A DNA stretch of 64,000 bases from Branchiostoma floridae (lineage: Eukaryota > Chordata > Leptocardii > Amphioxiformes > Branchiostomatidae). Location: positions 6,556,342 to 6,620,341 of the forward strand of contig NC_049995.1 in NCBI RefSeq assembly GCF_000003815.2. The letters are read 5' to 3'. The notes beneath the pieces are model-generated. The model made no database searches. It was not told the origin of the DNA and worked only from the letters and a program-made list of their open reading frames with translations. Shown here one piece after another: positions 1 through 12,200 of this stretch (position 1 is the stretch's first letter; each line of letters starts with the position of its first letter). A program made the position numbers and the translations under genes.

Positions 1-70
1 GACCGGAAAGGCAAGAAAACACCATTTGAAACCAAGAAAGGAGAATTATGCCCATAAAACACTGTCATAC

Positions 71-248
71 GTAAAAATCGTAGCCTTGACGTTTTCGTTC
101 CGGTTCGACGGTTGGGAGGTGCGTCCCTGCAGTTCAAATCGGTAGGGGGCGCTGCTGCGACTGCGCAGAAGGACGTACTCGCCGAACCCGTTGAAAGTGA
201 ACTCAATGCCGTCAGCGCTGGCTAAATGAGGGTCTCCAAATCCAGTGC
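71..248 (-). CDS. Gene 3 exon: start of von Willebrand factor D (VWD) domain
   Basis: The exon begins after a cAG acceptor in phase 1 and reads [13 protein letters not shown], then [13 protein letters not shown]. This is the hallmark opening of the VWD domain that follows AMOP in MUC4-type proteins (GDPH, then DG, then FNG.GEY.L). It ends at a GTATGA donor in phase 2 just after the ATIFT stretch, so the rest of the domain lies outside the window. VWD domains of this type usually mediate assembly or adhesion. Only about 59 residues are present and the Cys-rich part is missing. Confidence 0.85.
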
Positions 249-3200
249 CTGGGTGCAATGATTAATATATCGAGTTTGTACATAGGGCAAAATAGAAGTA
301 TACAGGGTATGTAATGTACATATGTGTCTGATGTAATTTTAGTGTGTTTACTTTTGTAATCTTTCTGTCATGTCCGTTATGTGTGTGTTGATGTATTTAA
401 ACTTTAAAAATTTTTTAAAAGGATAGGTACTAGAATGGACATCATATATGATTCTGAATCCTGTAGACGATAGAAAGTAATTGGCCAGACTATTATGGAA
501 TGTTTTGGAAATGGAAATTGGAAAGAAAATACAATGTGACGGTTCTCATGTTTGAGATGGTTTTGAATTACTATTACACCAAAATCATTGACATCACAAA
601 CATGATCATGAATTGAATGCAGTCGTAAATGTAAAGCACACAGAGAAATGTTGTCGTTACGAGTACGGGCACTACGAACTAAAACATAATTTACAGCAAA
701 ATACATAGCTCAAAATGTAGAGATCTACACTTCGTGTCATCAGGCTGTTACATGACAAATTTTCTCGCTTTGATCATGATGCTATTCCATAATTCTTACC
801 TTGAATGACCATACTGTATGAACTACTGGTTGATCTGATCCGTCTACTGACATACATGTCCAAGTAGGCAGAAGAAGCTGATTGCATGGTGCACCACTGG
901 TAAGGTAAGTACTCTCTGGTGTAGTAAAGACTGCTGGTATCCGACAGGGGTGTCTGAAATGCAGGAATACATTTATGAAGGTTATCAAAAAGTAAAGTAT
1001 TTCAAGGCAATTCAGTCTCTACAACTGGACACAAAGCGGACATTAACTTCCGGACGTTTTGAGTTACATCCATCACTATTCGTCTGGGTAACAGGAATGA
1101 ACTGGCAGAATAATTCAGTACATATTACCTTACCATTGCACCTATCTAAAAAACATGAGTGTCTTTGAATACAACAATGACATGTTCTGGACTCCACATG
1201 GAAAAGGACACAGAAGTTGCCCCGACATAGATAAGACAGACGATCAAAAGGGACCTCCAAGTCGTCAACAGCTGTATCTATATTTGTATCTATATAGCCG
1301 GTATAACCGCCCTTCGTCGTAACACGAGCGTTCTTTAAAATTACCAAGAGAAGATGCCCTTACTGTGCTTGGTTATAACATATTCCATTCTACGATAGCT
1401 GGAAGGACGTGTCCAAGTCCAAGTCCAAGTCTAAGTCTTGTATTTTTCTAGTTTGAATATCTTATGTACCAAAGACGTGCTATATTACCCTCTCATAACG
1501 CCGAAGGAACCCTGCACCGCTATTCTCGCGGTTTCCCCCGAGAAGAGCTCCGGAGGACATCTCATAGCAGCAGTCCATGTTCCCTCCTGCAATGGTGGAG
1601 ACAGGCGTTTACTTGAGATTTACCACGTTTTGGAAGGATTGACATAACAGGTTGACACATTACCTTCTCAAGTTGTAAACCGACCCCACAGACATGTGAT
1701 TGACGGATCCCCTCGCTGCATACATGATACAATGATAACTGCATGACAAGTTTAAATAAATGTTACAAGCCGCTAGGTGGACACAAATTTTATTATTTCG
1801 ATGCCTCACAAAGTCCTAGGTAGGCGTTCTTCCATCTTGGTGGATCAAGAACTACCCATGTACCAAATATCAGGTCAATCTGGATCCACTAGAAGTTCTC
1901 GTCGCCTCCGTTATCGTGTTCACAGACACACACACAGACACGCAAACACACACACGCACACACACACGCACGCACACACACACACACAAACAAACAAACA
2001 AACATATGCACACCTAAGAAACACCATCATAAGTTTTGCTACATTATAAGTGTTATTAAATCTATGTATGCATTATCACAGAAGAAAAATTCCAAAAAAG
2101 GGACAGCATGAAGATTCGTTGGGGATGCGAACCCAGAACCTCTAGATTCGAAATCAACAACCCAAACGGCAATGCCGCGATACACTGCTTTGAACTTTGA
2201 ACTTTATTAAAATCACCACTTTGCAGGTGATTTAGCCTGAATTGTGTTGGTGCTTACAAGCTTCGTTGTTAAACATTGTCTCAAAAGTTAATCCAATTTT
2301 AAAAGCATACTTTACACTGACTGATAATTTTGCTTAAAATCACAAATTACAGACGTTTACTATACAATATTTGTAACGATGAGTTCGGTACACGTCATAC
2401 GGATGTGATAGTGCGTTAATTGTCACTCAACAGAGCAACGGCCCTGGGGATAAAGGATTGGGAATGTCTGTTGGACCGGCTCATTGGCAGCTTAAAACGA
2501 GGAGCCCGTCGTAGCTGGTACTGACACTCTGTAGCCTGCTGCAGAAACTCCTGGCAAGGATGAGTGGCGTCAGCCACCACCCTTCTCAGTTCACGTGCAG
2601 TCGCATCCCGCCTCCGGGACTCCAGGGTTGGTAACTGATCGTAGGTTATACCAATATACTGCTACATTACTGACACGTGAGAATTTAGTTACAGACCTGA
2701 TGAAGAGCTGAAAAGCCTGGTAAAGCAGATGGCGTTGCTGTAGTCGCTGGGAGTGGTCGTGTATGTGCCGTACTCCTGGAGAGCGTGCGCCATGGTGGGG
2801 GGACACCGTCCGATGAGTGACGAGCCCCACGTCATGGGATCCTCCTCTTCCTGGGAATGAAAAATTGCTTGGATTAGACTGTTAATGAGTACATCAACTC
2901 AGCGTAACTAAACGTAATTCAGCTGAATCAACTTTATATATCTGCATAACGTGACGTCACGACAGTGGATTGTTCATTCCTTGACAAAGACTGATGCTGT
3001 TCAGTCGAAAATGTATGTGTTGGATATTACAGTTAAACTAATTCAATATAGACTTCTACCAACACAAATCAACTTTCAAGCTATGAAACAAGTTTAACAT
3101 TGTTGGGGTAACTGTGGGTAAGACAGAATAGTTCTCACATATTTCGGCATATAGGTTGGTGCCGATATTAATTTCTATAGCCCTTGGGCCACACTGTTGT

Positions 3201-6200
3201 ACAAATGATACATCTGTGGGCTAGTCCAATGGCAGTGATGTCTGTCAAGTTCTGAATTGCAAAATTGTGACGCATATTTGAGCTCGCGACCGTCCTAAGT
3301 CAAAGTGATCATTAGGTAATGTGTGGGTAATTGCAGAGTCACTTCAGCACTTGAATTTTGATAAATGAAGCTATAAATAAAATGAAACAAAAGAAATAAA
3401 ATAAAACTGTCTTACCTCAAACCAAGATAGACAGGCAAGTCTTGGGTTCACCCATGTGTCACTGTTGGTTTCTACTCGGTACGCCAAAAGCCCCTTAGGG
3501 AGCAGATCACTGATCCTAAAAGCGTTCGGCCGACCGGTCATCCTGGACCACTGTCCGGAGTTCGGGTCCTCCACGCTCCACTCGGTGCGGATGCCGAACG
3601 AGTTTGTGGTCCGGATGATGAAGCCGATCCGCGCAGGGAAGGAGTAGACCTGCACCTCGTTGGTGCTGAAGACAGGAGTCCACTTCATCCGTCCTCTGGG
3701 GTATTTGTACAACACATAGGTGTGGACGTAGTCAGAGGCGATCACCAACTGGACGGTGTTTACCTGTAAATCAAAGATATAAGGTCAGTTTCGCTGTCGT
3801 TTCTTCCCTAGGTGCCAGACAAGATCGGGTAACTAGCGAGTTTTGTTCTGGGACGCAAGGCAGTCAGCCCGCCGATCTCACATTAGCGCTCCAGAGAGTT
3901 TAAGCCCGAAGGAGTTATCAAACTTCCCGGGGCGCTAATAGGAGATCGGCTGGCCTGACTACCTTGGGCCACCGAATAAACTGCCCTAGCTGACGATCCC
4001 GGCTGGTTCCCTAGGGTATGTTGTTTCGTGAAGACAAAACTGACACAGTACATGTACACCATCTAGTTTTATATCAGTCTTTAAGTTGTGTGATATTGTT
4101 TTACCGTACGGTATAGCAACGTATCCTCCCTATCTTTGTGGTACATCAGAATGCAAAATATTAAAGTAAAACACATATATAATATACATAATATATGCAT
4201 TATTGAATTATTACGAAAGCAGATACACATCTGTCAAAGAGTTCGCAAAGGATATTAGAGCTAAAACGGCAGCTTAAAGAAAAAAGAACGATGAAAAGCT
4301 CGTCAAAGCTTTCACTGACACGACCAAACAAAACAAAACAATAGGCAGGTCAAGAATCAAGATGGCGGACAGAGCAGAGGAATGACCGCATCGAAATGTA
4401 ACCATGAGATTGAGTTTGATCCTGACCTCTTGGGTAGCTGCTATCCATGGCGGTACCATGCTGTCATACGTCACCACTAACACGAGTCTGGCGCGGAATG
4501 AGAAGGACGGAGAGAACTGCTGGATGACGAGTCTGTTGACGATTGTCATGACGACGTGGGACTGCACCGTGTACATCTGGTACCACACCTGGGGATCACA
4601 CGTGGCAGATATCATCTTTTAGTTCGTTGTTGCCATGTGTTGTTGCCAATGCTAAGAATCATTAAGATAAGCAATAGTGTATGCGTTATATCGTACTATG
4701 TAAGTTAGTAATGAAATTTCAGCAAAAATGTTCTGCTCCGTATGTACAACAAAATAAAACAAGGTCAAGGCAAAGTATGATATATGACATGATGTAGGGG
4801 TACCACACCTAGGAATCAAACGTGGTAGATATCATCATAATGGTTGCCGTGTAAATGTTTAGAATGGTTAAATATGCGAGTTACATACATTATGATTATA
4901 GAAGTTGATTAGGTTGATCACGGTATCAGCAAAAGGAAGCTGCAGTACCAAGGTCGCCCAACGGGGGGCTTAATATCGACGTAACCACATTTACCGACCC
5001 ACCTGAAACCAACCCATCGGAATGCATTCAGCGGTTCTTGAGATCATTTGGACTCAAACCAGTACATCCAAAACAATACTAGTAGTACTTCCATCTCCAT
5101 GCAATTAATCAAAAGAATGAATATATATATTATGCAATTGTGACATTGACAATTGTCAATTGCCAATCAGTTGGGGCTCAAATTCCCTGTGAACGTCTTC
5201 AAAATACAAAAAAAAAGTTATAACGTTTTCTCTTTTATTTAGCCATGGTGACTGATTGAAACCATATGGTCTGCAAGTATTTTATTCACCTTTGGCGCGT
5301 GACCAAGGAGTAGATTGTAGAAACGATTGTTGGTCCAGAAGGGTGCAAACACAGCGATGTTGTCTACGTTCACGTAGCGAAGGGCAGAGGAAAGCGACAG
5401 GGGATTGCGGAACGTCGGGACAATGATCCTCCTGTCAGTCATGATGACGAGACCGTTTTCTATAATCTGTAAGGAAGATATTGTAGAAGAATAAGTTAAA
5501 ATGGATTAGTGACTGTATGAACAATATATTGAATAGAAGATCTGACGTGTATGTTCAAGCGCAAGATTGGGAAAAGAAGTGTCCACATCGTTACAAAACT
5601 GACCACCAATACACTGATGAAAAATGACAGACCAGTCGTTGAAACGTCTGCAGAAGAATAAAAGAGGCCTTTGTGACGAGGGAGACGATTTTACAAAACG
5701 TGGTGAAACTATCTTCGGACGTATGTACTCACGTAGAGGTAATGGAAAAGTTTCCCAGCCATGAGAGGAACCCCGTACTCCACGTAGATGGGAGGAGACA
5801 CGGTCTCGGTGACGATGAGCGGCGGGAACTGCCACACGTAGTGCAGTCTGATGAACAGCTGGAAGTCCCCGGCAACGGCACCGTATGGGAGAAGGTCGAT
5901 GGCTAAAAGCGAGAAACAAATCTTTATAAACTGGCCTTCTGAGCAATTTAGTAATTGATATACATAATGATTTCTTGCGAAAGGTACACAGGATGGCATC
6001 TACTGATACATAATTACAGTTCTGGGAGGCTAGTCTACTTGATACAAGGGTGCATAGTATGGGATTCCAGCACTCAATTCCATTCTGGTGGATTAGTACA
6101 AAATGCTGTACTATTCGATAGATTAGTACAAAATGCTTTATTAATCTACCTTAAAATTATTCTATAATTTGGTATTGTAGTTACTGTATTTATGTATTTC

Positions 6201-9200
6201 TGGTGTTCCTCGTCAGAGGACACATTTTAAAAACCGCCATACCGATAAACTTAACAATTCCATAGATCTGTCACATGTCCTGAAACCATTTCTTTTACGT
6301 CAGAACAAGACAGCTTCACGGATATTCCATGCAAGTACAACTCTGAATGTTTGGATGCATTTGTCACATTGCTTTTTGCATTTGAATGGTACATCATACA
6401 TGTCAATAGCGGGCAATTAGAATTAAGATTAGATTAGATTTCTTAGAACTGGTAACATGGCACAGTGTACATTTTTGTTACAAGCATCATTGAACTATAG
6501 AGCCGCATAAACTCATGCATTGCTTTGGCTGCTACCACCCATTGCGTAACATCAGCCACCTTTACGGCCACCCTGCTTTTGCTACATGCGATAACACCGG
6601 CTTCATCCTTTGTCCAGCGGCACCATCCGAGCACACCATAACAGCGTTTGATCTCACTAAGAGCAGTTTGAGCACTTTTGCGACCAGAAAGAAAACTAAG
6701 GGAGCTCAGTTAGGCCAACGTCCACTAGACGGCGACCGCGCTGCACTCTCACTGCGACCTGAATAGAATATGTGTATCCTTCGCTTCACACTGGTTATAT
6801 CATACAAAATGTAAAAGTGTGACCAAAAAGACAACAAAACACACAAAGTGTGAAAAGATTTGTTTCCTTTTTATACAATTCGTTGAGCGATCTGTCAAAT
6901 TTGTAGGTCGCAGAGAGAGCGCTGAGAGCGCCGTCCTAGTGGAAAGGTGGTATAAGCTGGCGATGAACAAGACAAAGTGGAGAGAGTTGAAGAACGACTA
7001 ATTGTAGCTTCAGAGTGCCCGGCTAAGACCATCGCAGCAGCAGAACACAGTGGACTACTAAAAGCAGCTCACAACTTACTTCCTGACGTTTACAATGTTG
7101 ATAACAATTCGACGAATGAGGGCCAAGGCAGCAGTTCCACAGAACACGCAAAATATTGATATAAGTAATAAGAACAAACGGAGATAAATTCGTTATTATA
7201 AGGTCTTGTCTTTTCTAAAGACAAATAGCATAGATGTCGACTCAAAAACACTTTCTAATCATCAATATGGAATATAGGAAAAATCTCGTTCAAGTAGCAG
7301 TTATCCATTCTTAGAAAGACACTCCTTCGTTTATCTTAAACGCTGTAAGTTTATCTCAAACCCTTTACCCCAAACTCTCAGAATTCTCTTTACTCATTCA
7401 AATTCCGACATACGTCATTGATAAGCGAGGGCATCATCATTGCTTTCCCCTTGTAAAGATATAGATATGAAAGATGTACCTTTGCACTGCCCAGTAAAGG
7501 CGGTACCTTCGTCGGCAATGCTAACGAAACCTTCCACACATTCACAGGTGTAACTTCCTATGCTGTTGGTGCAGTGGGCGTTTTCGTCACATCTAGACAG
7601 TGCAGGGTCCAAACACTCGTTGATGTCTAAAATAAATACAAACTGGTCATTATGGGGAAGACCAATGTATGATTGCAACAGGACAATACACGTGTGACGA
7701 ACCCTTTCAACATTACATTGAAAGACCATCTTAAAACGTAAATAGAACAACTGAGTGAGGCCTCAAACAGACATTTTTATAACGTATTATGTAGCTGGAT
7801 ACCTACAGTCCATCAACCCACGTATAAGGACCTCCCAGTTGCAACAGAAGTTTAAACTGTCGTGCTTTCCCTTCAAGAGCAATGGTTCAGAAACTATGTA
7901 CCCAGTGCAATATTTGCCATAAAGCAAACCTTACCAGACATTTACCGCTTTTGGTACATCCTACTTTTCATGCAGTGTATTGTTATAACAAAACTATAGT
8001 CATTTTCAATAAGCCCCATGGGCATGAAATTTGCTGTTTTCCAGTGACCTAAAAGAACCAAATACACTGGGTGAGCGAAGCGGATCGTTTACCAATTTTA
8101 TTCAAAAGGACTTGGGCCCATGGTTATAAGAGAAATGTCCTTATCACAATATGACCCACCTATACAGACAACTCCGTCTCCAGTGAATCCCTTGGGACAT
8201 TTGCAGGTGAAACCACCAGGAGTGTTGGTACAGATCCCTACCTCAGGGTCACAGTTCGACAGTCCGGTCGTACACTCATCAACGTCTGAAACAAGACAAT
8301 ATAACTTTGCAATATACACGCATAGGTATATGAGATCTCTACAGATATCGACGGGCCTTGAGAGACATAAAGAAAGCGGTACTAAATATATTGCCCGATA
8401 AAAACGCATAAAACACGCCAAAAATAGCCGTTCTGTAGGGTACATATCTGCAACTGTTTTAACCTTTAAGCATTCTAGCATGAAAGATGATATCAGCACT
8501 GATCTTATCCGTCAACTCAAACATGGCTCACTAGTACTACGAGTAATGCAGAAGTGGAAGTAAATCTGAGCTATTAGAAATACATACATTTATCTTGAAG
8601 ATCAATGTCCGCACCTTAATTAAAATCTTCTCAGAACTATACTGATTATAACAGCAGTGTGCGTAGGAAATTCACGGTTTAGAATTATCATTGAAGAGAG
8701 GAAAAAACTTTCACAACTTATCATTCCGTTGTAGCACTGTGGGCTTTGAACCGCTTCAATACCGGGAAGGACCCCTACTCAATTGCGATCGTTTTGTGCT
8801 TGAGGTGTGGCTCTACGATCTACGTACCCCTGTAGGAAGGCCTGGTGGAGGATAACTTACCCATACATCGCAGAAAGTTGCCCAGGTTATCCGTGATCCG
8901 GTTGTAACCGTTCTGGCAGTAACAGACGTAGTCCCGCTGTCTCATAGTACACACACCGCCGTGAAACTCCACTCCGCACCGATCCTCGACTTGGTCACAC
9001 CAGTCCACAACTGTAAACGGTACAAGCAACAAGCCACGCCGACTTGATTTATGAATGACATTCTCTGGAGATCCCAAAACTAATGCGCGCGGGCGACCAA
9101 AAAAAAATAATAAAATAAAATAAAATAAAACGTGCTGCTAAACCACAGGACTAAACATCCAGGCTTTTCCAGGCTAGGTTTGTCTAATTTTTACCTGCAG

Positions 9201-12200
9201 TAAGACTGTAAGAGATTTTAAGAAATCGTTCTGCTGCAGTACCAAGGTCACACACCAGGGGCCCAAAATCGACCTTGACCTTCCCAACACCTACCCACAT
9301 ACCAAATATCACAACAAACCATCCAGGTTCTAATGTTATGCTGACCACAAATATCCAGAAACCCAAACAAACAGACACACACAGGGACAGACACATGAAA
9401 TCATTTTTCGTGGAGGTAATAAATAGCTTACAGCCAACTGGGCAGTCCTGACCAACACAGACTTTGAACTCAGTGGCGCCACCCTCGCAATATCGTAACA
9501 AGTCGCTAGGGGCCCGGGGCCCAAAACATAACCTACTTGGCGAGAGTAACAAATAACTTACAGCCAACTGGGCAGTCCTGACCAACACAGACTTTGAACG
9601 CGGTGGCATCCCCCTCGCAGTACCGTAACAAGTCGCTAGGGGGCCCAAAACATAACCTACTTGGCGACAGTAACAAATAACTTACAGCCAACTGGGCAGT
9701 CCTGACCAACACAGACTTTGAACGCGGTAGCGTCCCCCTCGCAGTACCGTAACAAGTCGCTAGGGGACCCAAAACATAACCTACTTGGCGACAGTAACAA
9801 ATAACTTACAGCCAACTGGGCAGTCCTGACCAACACAGACTTTAAACGCGGTGGCTTCCCACTCTCAATACCGCTAAGTCGCTAGGGGGCCCAAAGTCTA
9901 ATCGTTTCCAGGTCTCATCAAGTAAATCCAATCAAGCATTCTCGAGTTATGCTGATAATACATAAAGACATACAACCGCTACCGAAGGCATAACTTTCTT
10001 GGCAAAACTTACAGCCAACTGGGCAGTCCTGACCAACACAGACTTTGAACGCGGTGGCGTCCCCCTGGCAGTAGCGGCCGCCGTTCTGTGGAGCCGGGCT
10101 GTCACAGGTTCTACTGCGGACCTGCACGCTCACACCACACGTGGCCGTGCACTCTGTCCAGTTACTCCACGGCCCGAACATCCCATCTATGGGTCCTGCA
10201 GGACATCAACGACAACAATGTCTCGGAAACATTCTTTATTTATTTTTATCTATTCGTTCACCTTTAGGGTCGTCCCTTCAGTTGATGTAACTGATTTCCA
10301 AGGGAGCCTAGTACAAAATAAATCATAACAAATCAAGAAAATCATTATTTACACAGGATTGAATTTACACAGGATTGAATCATAAGTTCATAATTATACA
10401 ACATAAAGTAGTGATCATCTTTGTATGAATAAATCATACAAATAAGTACATGGTACAAGTAACTATTACAACAATATTCACGTTTTGTTCACTCATTCTC
10501 ACTCGTGCAAATAGTTTCTTCATAATATAAACTCAAGCAAAACCAGTCTCATTATTATCACAAAATCACACATCGTGCTATTTCCGCAAGTTTCACTAAG
10601 AACAACGATCTATAAATTTACGACTTGGAATTCATAAATTTATAGATCGTTTGGTCAAATAGAGGAAGCACATTGGCACTGATAATTCGAGGTGTACAAA
10701 AATCCTAATATATCATGAAGCTTATCATGAGAACAGCAAAATCAAACTTATGTTTAAGGGCATTGCCCCGAAAAAAAATATTATTTGACTTCCTGTTGAT
10801 AGTTTAGCCAATCTTTGACAATGATTTACCTCAATTTACACAAAACCAGACAAAATGCAGAAACTCACCAGCTATTATGAAGGACATCAGAATAACCCTT
10901 TCCACACGTGTTATAGAGACAGAAATCTCGACACGTGTCTCGCTGCTAACGTCAGTAGACCATGAAAAGGCTGGTAAAAGTCGCTGTAGGTAGAACCTCT
11001 CGTTCAGCTCGATTCGTCTCGGCACAGGAGCCGAAACATCAACCAAGCTGCTGAAGTCTGTTGTGGTCACCATGGTGGTGTAGTGCGCTTGTAGGTTTGT
11101 GAGATGACGTTCAAAGTAGATCAGCATAGTTTCATCTGTTGTGCTGAGTGAAAGTTGCGATGGAAATACACCTGAAAGAATGAGAAATGTTACATCTATG
11201 TTGCAAACTGCAAATTCTACAAGCTTTTGAGATGGATACAGTATGCATGCACATTTTACATAAGTGGAGAGAGTTGAAGAAAGACTGATTGCAGCTGCTG
11301 AGTGTCTAAGACAACTGCGGCAGTAGAACATAGTAACCAACTGCTACAGCATGCAAAGTGAACAAAAAGCTTTGCAAATAAGATGCTTTAATACGCACCT
11401 ATTAGACCCTGGGTTATGTCGAGATTTTCAAGCTGCGTCAGCAAAAAGCCTGTATGTGTGACCCCTGGACCTTCCTGGTACACCAACACCCAGCGTTCAG
11501 ACTTCAATCTCACATTGGCTGTTGCTATAAGATTGACCAGTGGCACTCCGTCTTGGCTCTGAAGCTCTGTTAGCGACAAGTGAAAATCTTCGAGCTGGAG
11601 TTCTTCGGACAGTGGAGCGTCCAAGTTCAATTCCCAGACCGTTACGTCAGCACTCATAGCCGTGTAATCGAACACTGAAAAAAAGAGAACAACAACTGAG
11701 TGTATCATACTTGTCTGTCATCTTTCGTTTGCAAGGCATATGAATAGCCTACACTGGCCACAAAGAATACACATAATGGATTAGAATAGTTGTCAGACAA
11801 TTCTACCATAATTAAACCTTAATTTACCTTCTTCAAAAGACTATGTGTTATACCCACCTTCGACACTAGGTTGAGTAAAACTGACCAGAATGACTCTGTC
11901 AGTTGTACTTGGAGATACACTGATGCTAAACTCGACCTGGGGGTTGGCCTGCACAGACCATGATAATGTCGCTGGGAGTCGTTGTAAGTAGAAACGTTCG
12001 TTTAGCTCAATCCGACTTGGCACAGGAGCAGAGACATCCACCAGGCTGTTAAAGTCCGTTGTAGACATCATGCTGGTGTAGTCCGTTTGAAGAGAGGCCA
12101 GATGACGGCTGAAGTAGAGTTGGAAGGTCGCGCGTATGACGCTGACCTGAAGATCCCCAGCCAAGGCCCCTGCTGTGAAAACGTAAGATTGAGTAAGCTA

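Noticed and set aside
1134..1332. Possible Cys-rich exon on the minus strand with good splice sites
   Set aside because: Its frame is open and phases could fit, but the exons at 1,489-1,586 and 800-953 join directly in phase and reproduce the expected AMOP-VWD linker. Inserting this exon would break that motif order.
6977..7159. Small plus-strand open frame reading [15 protein letters not shown]
   Set aside because: Part of the segment resembles 11,262-11,340 in another intron on the plus strand, where the frame is broken. Treated as a dispersed repeat.
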